From NCBI RefSeq assembly GCF_036785885.1, contig NC_092322.1:39639994-39703993 (forward strand): a stretch of DNA of 64,000 bases, given 5' to 3'. Below the pieces are notes generated by a model. It was not told the DNA's origin and searched no databases. It saw only the letters and a program-made list of their open reading frames with translations. The position numbers and the translations under genes are program-made. Source of the stretch: Coffea arabica (lineage: Eukaryota; Streptophyta; Magnoliopsida; Gentianales; Rubiaceae). Shown one piece after another: positions 1 to 10,700 of this stretch (position 1 is its first letter; each line of letters opens with the position of its first letter).

Positions 1-131
1 ATGATTCATGTATTATTATTTTCTAATGAAGCAACTGTTACATAACTACTGAATTTGGTGTGACAAACAAGGTTTATGGCCATTTTTAAGTAGTTAGTCA
101 CTCATAAGTTATCTAACTATTTCATATGAGT

Positions 132-874
132 CAAGTGGGAGAATGTAAGATTTGCTTCTTTTTGAGGCAATTATGATCCACATGATTGATTCTAAAGTGA
201 TTGATATCATAATTAATTGATTGACATTTTATCAATAATTAATTAGCATCTCCCATTGGATAATGATTGGTGATTGATATCCTGATTAATTGATTGACAT
301 TTTTTCAATAATTAATTAGTATCTCCCATTTGTGTAATGATTGATTGATATCTTTATTAATTGGTATCTTATTCAATCAGTTAATCAATCAAATCAATCA
401 ATTAGTCAGAAAAAGTTATTTTCAGTTATGAATTTTGGCAGAAAAAGTTAATTGATTGACATTTTGTCAATAATTAATTAGTATCTCCCATTTGTCAATG
501 GTTGATTGATATCTGTATTAATTGGTAACTTATTCAATTATTTAATCAATCAATTAGTCAGAAAAAGTTATTTTCAGTTATGAATTTTGACAAGATTTCC
601 TTGATGGAAGGAAACTCTAGAGATTTTTATATTTGTTAGTAAGGGTCCCTAATCTAACTTATAAATAGTATGTGGTATTCTATCAATTGTACACTTTTAG
701 GTTAGGTATAGGTTAGAAGATCCTTACTCTAAATTCTTTTTCTACTTTTCCTTCTTCTACATACTTTGTTTTGTTAGAATAGACAAGAAGGAGTCAAAAA
801 CACAAGAAGAGATCAACTTGTGCTTGACAACAATGGTTAGAGGTAAGTGTATATTAGATTTCTGCTACATAACA
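132..874 (+). mobile_element. 3' end of an LTR retrotransposon (polypurine tract and LTR)
   Basis: A purine tract (CAAGTGGGAGAA, 132-143) is followed directly by TGTAAGATTTGC at 144, the usual arrangement of a polypurine tract and the TG start of a 3' LTR. An AT-rich block follows with a TATA-type motif (TTATAAATAG near 658-668), as expected for an LTR promoter, then probable leader sequence. The right border is placed near the CATAACA at 868-874 by eye and is uncertain. No coding region of the element is visible in bases 1-131. The LTR holds internal repeats, listed separately. A unique host promoter is an alternative for the TATA motif. Confidence 0.42.
213..491 (+). repeat. three imperfect direct repeats inside the LTR
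   Basis: A block of about 45 bp that reads TTGATTGACATTTT, then TCAATAATTAATTAG, then ATCTCCCATT recurs at about 213-257, 285-330 and 448-491. The second and third copies are followed by shared TTGATTGATATC and CAGAAAAAGTTATTTTCAG segments, so the repeat unit probably expanded by duplication in the LTR U3 region. Confidence 0.7.
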
Positions 875-1727
875 CATTCACATGTACATAGTTAGTTTTA
901 ACAAGATTACCTCTAACATCTTTAAAGTCAAGAAATAGGCAACACAATCTCTTGTGCACTCTTCAATTTCTGCAAAAAAGAAAAATTAAAATAAAGGAAG
1001 TCAAGAAATAGTAAGACATATTTTAAATATTACTTAGAAAGAATTTTGCTTTTAGTCTTCTTTTCCCTTTTCTTCACCCCGTGTAGCTTATGACACCAAT
1101 CTCCAGTATACATCAACATTTCTACAGTTTCTCGAACCAAAGAAACAAAGTGGTGGAAGAAAAAGGATGGTGGTAGGAGGTGATGAAGGAAGAAAACAAA
1201 GTGGTGGAAGAAAGAAAAGGGATAAAATGAAAAAAGAATTAAAAAAAGAAATAAAACGCTTTTCTGAATAAATAAAAAAGAAAATATGATTTTGTGAATA
1301 AAAAAGGGGAATAAAAGGAAAGAAAATATAAAACATAAAAAAATTATAATCTTATTGATAAAGAAGAATATGACTTGCTAACCATTAAGGTCGCTCTGCT
1401 GGTAGGCGTGTATTTTTAGAGTTTTTTTATTGTCAAATTCATGATTTACATCTTATACTTCGCAATTGAGGATGTAAAAGGTGTGGTATGCCTTGTAGTT
1501 GGGGAAGAAAAGGTGAAAAAAAAGAAAAGAACTTGTTATTGGTAGGTTTAGGGTTTGAATTATATACTTGACATTTGGGAGTGAAAAGGAATTCTATGTA
1601 CTTAACAATTGAGAGTGGAAAGAAATCTAGTGCTGGTAGTTGTGTGTGATAGTTGGGATTGGGTAGATATACATATATATATATATCTATAAAAAAAAAA
1701 GACTTGCTACTAGTATTCAAAACTATA
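875..1727. other. AT-rich intergenic DNA, nothing recognised
   Basis: Low-complexity A- and T-rich sequence, with a purine-rich stretch at about 1140-1340 that gives spurious open frames on the minus strand. I see no exon-like or transposon-terminus signal. Confidence 0.6.
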
Positions 1728-2100
1728 AGGTAGTTATTTGGGATATATTAAAGAATTGTGGGTCCTATGTGTTTTGATCATATCACAAGAAATCTTGTGT
1801 ATTTTATCATTTCTTAAATCCTGTCTTTCGACCATATCACATCACAAGGTAGTTCTTCAAGTTTTTTAAAGAAACCTATGCATTTCGAGCATATTATAAG
1901 AAGCCTTGTTTATTTTATCTTTTCTTAAATCCTACCTTTGGACCATACTACAAAGTAATTATTTGAAAATTTTTAAAAATTGTAGGTTTCGTGTCTTTCC
2001 ACAATATCACAAGCAGGATTTGTGTTTTACTCTTTCTTAAATCCTACCGTTCGACCGTATCATATCATAGGTCTCTCACGTATTTTAACCTTTCTTAATG
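1728..2100 (+). repeat. tandem repeat, about three units of 105-120 bp
   Basis: The phrases AAGGTAGTT, CATATCACAAG, TTCTTAAATCCT and TCGACCATATC recur in the same order from about 1728, 1845 and 1951, with a partial last unit to about 2100. Units differ by many substitutions and small indels, so the array is old. Confidence 0.7.
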
Positions 2101-2377
2101 CTGTCAAAAAAACAATTAAAAAGAGAATTAACTAAAAAGATTTTTATTGCAAAACATGAAACCTGAATTTGACCAATGATCTCTTGCCCTGTCTAATTAG
2201 CAATCCCACCCGAAATACTGACCGTTTCACAGAGAGGGCGGTCCGTCCAACTTCCGGGCAGGTAAATCTCAGTCCCCGAAATTATTAAAAAAAGCTAAGC
2301 AGCAACTTAACTATCGTTTTAAGGGACTAAATATTTTTTTCCCCTTTTCCTCTCCCTTTTCGATCACTCCATCCACC

Positions 2378-3384
2378 TAGGCATGGCCATGGTTCCACTT
2401 GGAACCGGGAACCGGACCGGAACCGAACCGTTTGGAACCGGACCAGAACCGGAACCAGAACCGTGGAACCAGAACCGTAGTAGAACCTTGGATAAAGGTT
2501 CCGGTTCTGGTTCTCTAAAAAATAGAACCAGAACCAGAACCGCCGGTTCCAGAACCGTTAAAAAATTTAAAAATAATTAATATAAAAAATAATAAAAGTA
2601 GAGGCATCATGATGACCAAGGTCATCATGATGCCACCACAATTTTTGCTCTCAATTTTTGCTCTCGGGGGCTCCTCCTGACTTGCACAAAGGTCCTCAGG
2701 CTCTCAACGGAAGAAAGAAACAAAGCAAAGGATAGAAAAAAAACAAGAAAGGTGGCTGCCTGCTAAATTTGACAAATTGGGGGTTAGGGTGAATTACAAG
2801 TTTACAACGTTACAATTCAACGTTGTAATTTTGTCCAAATTTTCAATACAACGTTACAAATTTGGAACGTTACAATACAACGTTCCAAATTTTTAATTTC
2901 ATTTTGTCCTATAAATAAGACTTGAAATTTTATTTTCTACTACACCAAAATCAATCTTCTCTCTTCCATCTCTAAACTACTCTCAATTTCTTCATCTATT
3001 ATCTATTTATTATTTCGTACTTTGTAGAATAATAATAAAATTAAAATATGATATTTATTTTGTATTTATTTTTTTACATTTTATTTAAAATTTTAAATAT
3101 ATTGTTATATTCGTATTAAAATTGGTAAGGATAAGAAATTAAATAAAATTGTATATAACCATACGGAACCGGAACCGGAACCAGAACCAGAACCGGAACC
3201 ATAAGGAATCGAAATCAGAACTATGCGGTTCTGGTTCTACCTTTTTGAAGAACCAGAACCGCCGGTTCTGGAACCAGAACCAGAACCATCTTATATGGTG
3301 CGGTTCTGGTTCTACCTCTTTGAAGAACCAGAACCGGCGGTTCTGGAACCAGAACCGTTGGTTCTGGAACCGTGGCCATGCCTA
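2378..3384. mobile_element. non-autonomous hAT element upstream of the host gene
   Basis: The left end TAGGCATGGCCATGGTTCC and the complement of the right end, TAGGCATGGCCACGGTTCC, form a 19-bp terminal inverted repeat with one mismatch. The flanks are a perfect 8-bp target duplication CATCCACC (2370-2377 and 3385-3392), the size made by hAT transposases. Both subterminal zones (2390-2565 and 3160-3375) are dense in GGAACC/GGTTCC repeats, typical of hAT transposase-binding regions. The middle is AT-rich with CAACGTTACAAT-type repeats (2796-2890) and no transposase reading frame. At about 1 kb it is a deletion derivative or MITE. Long frames within the GGAACC arrays are by-products of the repeats. 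Confidence 0.92.
2910..2917 (+). promoter_or_regulatory. TATA-like box inside the hAT element
   Basis: TATAAATA on the + strand is followed about 25-80 bp later by a C/T-rich stretch (ACTACACC, then CTTCTCTCTTCC), which looks like a plant transcription start and leader. It is probably the remnant transposase promoter. It points toward the host gene about 0.7 kb downstream, so it might contribute transcripts. That role is inference only. Confidence 0.35.
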
Positions 3385-3392
3385 CATCCACC

Positions 3393-3684
3393 CTTTCATA
3401 ATGATCACTTATTACTCTCATCATTTCTTCCAATACCCAAAATATTTTATCCCGATTACTACTTCAATATTTCCATCAATTTTTTTGTAGTTTTTTTTTT
3501 TCGCCAGACCCAGAAGAACTTCTTCTTCTTTCTAGGGTTTTGGTCTCTCGATTAATTTGAGTTGGGGGGCCTGGAATTGGATAAATTGAATGAAAGGTAG
3601 TATTAATCTTTGTATATGTGTATGAAATGACTGATTTTTATGCATTTGTTTATTTTTGAGTAAATTTTTGGGGGTGACATGCAG
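3393..3684 (+). promoter_or_regulatory. host gene proximal promoter, 5' UTR and 5' UTR intron
   Basis: Between the hAT insertion and the start codon lie a C/T-rich stretch and a telobox-like AGGGTTTT at 3534-3541, common near start sites of plant housekeeping genes. A probable 5' UTR intron runs 3597-3684 (donor AAAG/GTAGTA, acceptor ACATGCAG) and ends immediately before the ATG at 3685. The transcription start is not determined, and no strong TATA box is visible in this short interval. Confidence 0.55.
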
Positions 3685-6600
3685 ATGGAGAATGGAGAGG
3701 CCAATTTAGCTGGTAAATTTGCAGGCTTGGCAGTGAATGATTCCAATAATAGCATGAATAGCAGCAGTAATCCCAACAACAACGATGGATTGTTTCAGGT
3801 TATGAAAGCAGTTGAAGCTGCCGAGGCTACCATTAAGCAACAGGTTTATTTATTTTTTCTTTTTTTCCTTTTTTTTCAAATTATTTTAATCTGTACAGTC
3901 TACGTTGAGTTCAGTTAGATTGAAAATACTATTATGATGAATTTGTTTGAATGGTGGTAGTTGTTTGTATATCATTTGACATTTTGTGGATGAATAATGA
4001 TGAAAGTAATCTTGTTTGGTAATGTTAGTATAGATTCTTATGAGGCCTAGCTCGAGTTATTCTTAATGGTCTCTGGCTAACGATTGTCTTAAATTTTTCT
4101 GGAGTTTTTGTTTTAAATAAAAAATATATGTTCAGTCTGTGTTGAGTTCACTTAGATTGAAAATAATTTTATGATGGACTTGTTTACATGGCGGTAGTTG
4201 TTTGCATACCATTTGACCTCTTTTTGGATGAGAAAAGATGAAAGTGATTTTGTTTGGTAATGTCAGTCTTCATTCTTATGCGGCCTATCTGTAGTTATTG
4301 TCAATGGTTTCTGGCCTAGGAGCATGTTATGTGTTCTGTTGAATCATTGATCATGATGTTGGATACTCTTTAACTGATGAGGAAGGTTGCAGGATAATTT
4401 GGTCTAAAGGCTACCTGCTCATATATGTGGTTTGGCATGGGAAAGTTTAGGAATAATGAGTTAGTATAAGTGGGAAATTTTGAACAATTTAAGGTGAAAA
4501 ACCTAAATCACGGTAGTTCTGGAGCTGTATTTAGCTAAAGAAAAGAAAGACTGGACAAACAAGTATTCGACATTTTGGTCATTTGGAATCCCTTCTTTGG
4601 CTGTAACTTTTTTTGCTACTCTGAGATAAGGCTGCTTCAAGATGCTTTTGCATGCAAAAGGTATCCTTATGTATATCAAATAGTGCTGTATATTGTAAAT
4701 CATGTGGCCTGGTGCTGGTTACAGACAGTTTTCTTATCAATTTTGGGAAGCTGCATTTGTTTCCTGTCATATTTATGTGGTTTCCTGTATGTTTTTTGAG
4801 TGTATTAAAATAAGTTTTTTGGTTTTTGTCTCAAGATCTATGCTAGATATGACAATTTTCAGTATGGCGGTAGATTTGTATTATTAGAATTTGTTTGATG
4901 TGAACAGTGGTGACCAGACTGCAAATTTGATGCTTCCCACTTTGGCTCTCCCCTGCCCCAACTTTCCCATCCATTGAGCTGTTAAATGTGATTGTTTTTG
5001 GCCTTTGCATTAGTTTCTCTCTGTTAAAGGAAGATGCATACCTTTCCCCTGGTGCATTTCTGCCATTTCTCAAAAAAATCCCTAGTGCACATCTGGAAGT
5101 TCAATGGGTGAAATGACATAAAAATAAAAGTTCAACAGGTGAAATGAATATCTGAAATGGATTGGTGACAGCAGTTATTGAGAAATTGTGAGAAAAATGT
5201 CCATGGGGTGGTATTGCATGGGTGGTATTGTGCACGTCAGGTGCAATGGGTTCAGGGATAATTGAGGCAAATTTGCTAAATTGCCAAAATAATGAACATC
5301 AATACGTTCAAGGAGACTTTGAAATGAAGTTTAGTAGCAAAAGAAGCTTAGTAGGAAAAATGAGACTTTGAAATGGTTTGATGACTATGGATGCACTTTA
5401 CGCTCAAAAAATTTTATATTACATTGGATGCCATCAATGAGAAAGCTCAAAGAAATCTGAAAGTAAGGATTTCATTGATTTTGCTCAAGCTTCAATGAGA
5501 CACTCCTTGAATACATGCTGCCTATTTTGGAGCCTAAAATGGCAACTATTTTTAGGAAATCTTGTTTTTTGAAAGAGTTCAATCGAGCCAACAACATCAT
5601 GTGCAGTTTCTTTACGCTATTTTCTGGTTAGACAAACATGCTATGAAAAATTACTTTGTTTACCCCCCCCACTGTCTCCCAATTTATTTTCCCATACGAA
5701 TTCTTGCTAGTCAAACAGAGCCTGAGTGTTGATTTATGTGTTGCAAAAGCACTGACTGGGGATCGGGTGATTGATGCAGGAAAGTGTTTTGGTGTTAGTC
5801 TTCATGTTCAGTGTAGAATTACTGCTCACTTCTAAAACTATGTAACTCATCATGAAAATTCAGTCAGTTGCTTAGGCAAACCGGCTAGGCCTGACTTTTC
5901 AATCATGAGCTGCCTTCATTACATCACCTGAATAACTCCTGCATCCCCTGAAAAGTCCATGAGGTCCATGACATCTCATACACACAAGTGCATATCAACT
6001 TTTAGCAGTCAGACCAAAGATTATTCTCTTGCATAAAGTAGCACCTATGCATGTCTGATGTCCCAAATAATAATGGAGATATGGCCAGCTGACAAGCGCC
6101 CATCTCTCATTTCCATATCATAACAATATTACAGCCACACCCATATTGTAGATCCTCAGCTTCTGTGCAAAAAACAAATCCATGTAATCACCCCTTCTTC
6201 ATAATAAAAGGAGGAAAAGAAGATGAAGAAGCAGAATTTTTTAATAATGGATGCTGCACAAATATCTTTTTGCAGCAAGTTTTTTTGGACCTTTGCCCTA
6301 AAATGAGAATTCTGAATTGATGTCATGTATCTCTACTTCAGCATTACAAGGCTATGTGGGATTGTAGAGATCAAGGCTTAGCTGCCACCCCCCCCCCCCC
6401 CCCCCCCCAAAAAAACACTTTCTGGGTATTTTGTTATAGATTTTATGCAAATGCCTTGAATTTATTTCTATAGAATGAAGTGCTTTAAATTCATTTCCTG
6501 TTCTTTTTATGGTGTGCTTTTTCATTTTTCCCCTCCTTTTCTTCTTCCTTGTTGTTAGCTTCTTTTGATTTTCATTTTTGGCCCCCAGCTATCTCTTGGA

Positions 6601-7799
6601 ATAGCTTCTTTTGTCACTCTGGCAACTTCTTCAAGCCAAGATTTTTTTTTATTTGTTTCCCTGTAGCTCATAAATTATGCCAATATCCAAAAAGAAGTGT
6701 GTATGCCCTCGCTTTGGTTCATCCAGCTGACAAGCCTCCTATCAAACTATTCCAACTACTTTAGTGCTAGCAAATTTTCAGCAGACTCCATGTCCAATTT
6801 TGCCAGCCCATTATTGTGATGGTTCATTTTGCCATACAAGGTGAGGAAGAAACTTAGTATGGAACTCCTGCACTATATATCCTGTTTTTCTAAAGAGCAA
6901 AACGGATTTTGCCTGTGATTGTTTGAGCTTCTGTTTTGAAATCTCCAGACTATGTAGCAAAAATCTGCATGTTCAAAGTTGTTTTGTTTTAGAACATTGG
7001 ATATGATGGAAAATTATCTCTTGCAGTGGTGGTATTATGGTTTGATTTTAGATGAAAAATGGCTTTTACGCTGAATAGTCTACTTTAGTTGTAGTAATTG
7101 TTGTCTCTATTCAGACCCTTCTGCAGAAGGTGAATGTGTTCCAAGAACTTGTTTAGATCACTTTTTAGCTACATTTAGTCCTTTCTGATTGTCAGGATTA
7201 GGGACTCTTTGGTTCTACTATCATGGATCTAGGTAAAGATCTGATTGCAATTTCACTTTGCTGCTACATTGTTGCCTACCTGTTGTATTGTACAACACTT
7301 CTGATACTGCAAAACTTTGGTTTTAATAGGGTTCTAGCAATGAATAGGAGGAGGGTGCTTTTGACATGCCTACTGCTGATTATGCTAAATAGTTCTTCTT
7401 GAAGTCTTAAATCCCGGTTGTTACCTTGAATTGCATAAACATGCTCTATCTACTTTAGTGTTTGTCCATGCATTGACAATTTTGTCTGCTTCCAGATTTT
7501 TACTTCCTGTTTGCTTATCAGATTGTCTATTTTGCTCTTGCTCTGGGATTTCAGATGTTTCCTATATTTTTTATGCAAATATTTGTGTTGTGCCTTGCAT
7601 GATAAAATGATATATCTTCTGTTTGTGGAATTTCATTATGTTGGAAAAAGAGATTGTACCGTATGATAAACTCTCTTGATTGCTAGTTCTTTTAGTGGTT
7701 CAGTATAGCTGTTTAAAGTTTGGATTTCATTTGCAGGTGGATGAAAACAATCGTTTGAGGGCTGAACTTCAGAAGAAGATTCAAGAACTTGAAAAATAT
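3685..7799 (+). CDS. host gene exons 1-2: N-terminal heptad-like segment
   Basis: Exon 1 (3685-3843) encodes residues 1-53: a short acidic start, an Asn/Ser-rich run, then [20 protein letters not shown]. Exon 2 (7737-7799) encodes [20 protein letters not shown] plus Tyr, a leucine/isoleucine heptad pattern. The two exons together make a probable short coiled coil for self-association, split by a 3.9-kb intron. The acceptor TTTGCAG/GTGGAT and donor AAATAT/GTATGT are clear. Confidence 0.85.
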
Positions 7800-10700
7800 G
7801 TATGTCCTTTTTCCCATGATTTTTTTTCTGTATTATCCATCTTGCCAGGTTTCATTTCAAGTTGGCTGGTAATACGAAATTCTGATTGCCTTGGTCTTAT
7901 CATATAGTTTGAATATCTTAAAAATATTTGGTGGAAATACTCTCTAGGCACCTTTCTTTTTTAGCATTTGCACCATATATGCTCCATTGTCACAGATTTT
8001 GTGCACATGCTTATTATCATATCTTTCATATTATTCTTGGTGCAGCATATGCTTCATAATACTTATTCTGCTAATATGCTGTTGTTTATAATGCTACTCG
8101 CTAATGGAGTATTTACTTTCTGTTAAGAAGCAGTCGATGGAAGTCTTTTCTGGGATTGTCTAATGAGGTGAATGTGCCTAATTTGGATTTTTAATTTGCA
8201 AAACCTAGAAATTTGAATTCCTTGATTCCAGTGGGAACTGATCTGAGATTCTAAATTTAGATGCACTCTCCTGTAATAATTGGTAGTGTCTTTCGTAGCA
8301 TTTAAGATTTCCTTGCAGGTTCCCCTTGGACCAAGATTTCCTATAGTCTGAGTTCCCTCATTGTCACTGCATCCTCAAGACAAAGTCTTGTTCTAGTAAA
8401 GAACCTTGTTTTTCCTTCATCTATCTTAAATCTTCTGTCTCCACTCCAGCAGGGAGCTCCTAAATATGCCTGAATTTTTAAACATGTTTTCAGAATGAGT
8501 TCAACAAGACTTGTTAGGCTTGGAAAATAAGCACTTCCTGGGAGTAATAAATTTTCTCCAGACTCTCGAGGCTCAAGAAAGATGGCATATGTTTTTTACC
8601 ACTTTGGGCTCATTACCACTTGCTTCTTGCCTTAGATTTTTTCTCATTCTCTTTCACACATCCAGCCACCTGTTTGTGTCTTGAGCAATGTATGACTTTG
8701 TTCTGTTTCATTTGAAGAAGCAGATATCTAGGTTGTTTAACACCACACATTTGATAGATGCTTTATACTTTGTTGCTATCAGCTTTATATCAACTATAAG
8801 ACATCTTGCCTTAAAAGTGACATTGATAGATGTCCATATCAATACTTCATTAATAGGAAAGCCACCACTATACTTTCAAATGGTGGTTAGATGGCCTCGT
8901 TTTTCTGATTAGAAAGCTTCTAACTGTTTAATATTTTGTCCTTTAGCCTTTTAGGATCTGTACCTACTTTCGTTCATCTAAGAAGGAAAAGAAAAACCAT
9001 ATGTGAATAACACATAAGCTAATGTAAGTGGAAAATGCAAAAATGTGTGTCAATTAATGATTGGAAATTAAGTATCCCTTTCCAATATATGATTGCTATA
9101 TTAATATATTATTACTTAAATTGCACATGCATGATGAGTTCTGTTATATATTTGTCAACTTGGTGAAAAGATTTGCATACACAGGGATTATGAAGCAAAA
9201 CAACTGAATTATGTAGTGATATGATATCAGATGTTTCAAGTCATGGATAATTATTCTCAATAGGACTCTTTTATCTAGAAAAGTGGAAGATATAAGTTGC
9301 TTTTTTTTTTTTCCGGCTGTCATCACCATGTACTGAAGTAACTAATAAAAGCTTGCAATCTAGCTGCATATGTTGTTTGGAACAATGAATTAGATAAGTA
9401 TTTGCTGCTGCTGCACTCTTGCTGCCTTCCCTTTTTTAATTCATGACTGTTGCCATGTAATTATCGTGAAAGTTCCAATTTCTTTTTGTCAACACTATCT
9501 TTTACTTGATGGTAATCCTTTGCAGAGATCAAATGACCTGAAAGTGCATCATTCAGATCTGATTAATCATTCTGGTGATAATGCTCGTATAGCTTCTTAT
9601 GATAATCAGCCTGTCTTTGGGGTCGAAAACCAAGTAGATCGGATCGCAAGTTTGGACAACTCTTCTAGTCGTGGTTTGCCTAACGCAGTTATTCCAAACA
9701 AAGATTTAGTTAACAATGATGACCATCTTGTAATGCAAGCTTGTGCAGAAGTTCAATCTGAAAATAGCAGGTCCAATGGCACATTGAATGTTTTCAGTGG
9801 TGGTCAGGTGGCAACAGAGAATATAGGGTTTTCCCAACAATCTTCACCATCTACAACATCATTTTCTACTAGCAGGTACTTGATATCTATGCATTAGTAG
9901 CATTATTAACAGAGCAGGATATGCAATGAGTATGCAGAGGCATCATTATGAGATTAGATTGATTTTTTTAGGTTTCAAGCTGATGAAGAGTTGAATCCAC
10001 AACAAAATTTACCCACACAGGGACTGATGTCTGTGGCGCAGGTAGTTACATTGAAGGGTTTCTTTCAAGAACTTAACTACAAGTGACTACAAAATATAAT
10101 ACATTTTTGTTTGTCTGAGGATTTGATCAAATGAATGTCTTTAGGATCTTGCTTTGAATAATCGGGAACATGAAGAAGAGATTTTGCGATTAAGAAAGCA
10201 TCTTGCAGAATATTCAGTTAAGGTAAACAGGTGGAGAATTTTGGTTTTCAAATTTGCGTGCTTGACAGTTGTTCATTCTGTTCCTAGGTAACTGAAAAAA
10301 TATTTCTGTTGGTAGGAAGCACAAATAAGGAATGAGAAATATGTGTTGGAGAAGCGCATTGCATATATGCGTATGGTGGGCATTATTTGGTTTAGCTCCT
10401 GATTTTGAATATTCTTTGTGTAATTTAATCCTTCAAGAGGAGTTGTGGAACTTATTTTCCTCTTTTGTGATAGGCCTTTGATCAACAGCAACAGGATCTT
10501 GTTGATGCTGCATCTAAAGCAATTTCCTATAGGCAAGACATAATAGAAGAAAATATACGCCTAACATATGCATTACAGGTATATATTGTATGATGATTTG
10601 TCTTATTCTGGGGTAATCTCACTTTGCTTTGACCTCTCTACACCACTCCCTACCCTCCCCCTGGGGGAAAAAAGCTATCTGCAGCCCTTACTGGTCTTGA

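Noticed and set aside
1088..1720. Minus-strand frames of 82 and 93 aa
   Set aside because: Phe/Ser/Pro-rich by-products of purine-rich low-complexity DNA; no domain or splice context.
2383..2580. 65-aa open frame rich in Gly, Thr, Arg and Pro
   Set aside because: It is a translation of the GGAACC repeats in the hAT subterminal zone; all frames are open because the repeat lacks stop codons.
3149..3555. Overlapping frames on both strands with FWFYLFEEPEP-type repeats
   Set aside because: Same explanation: the right subterminal GGTTCC array of the hAT element.
3679..3684. ATG six bases upstream as the host gene start
   Set aside because: It lies in the acceptor ACATGCAG of a probable 5' UTR intron; the ATG at 3685 directly after AG fits family N-termini starting MENG.
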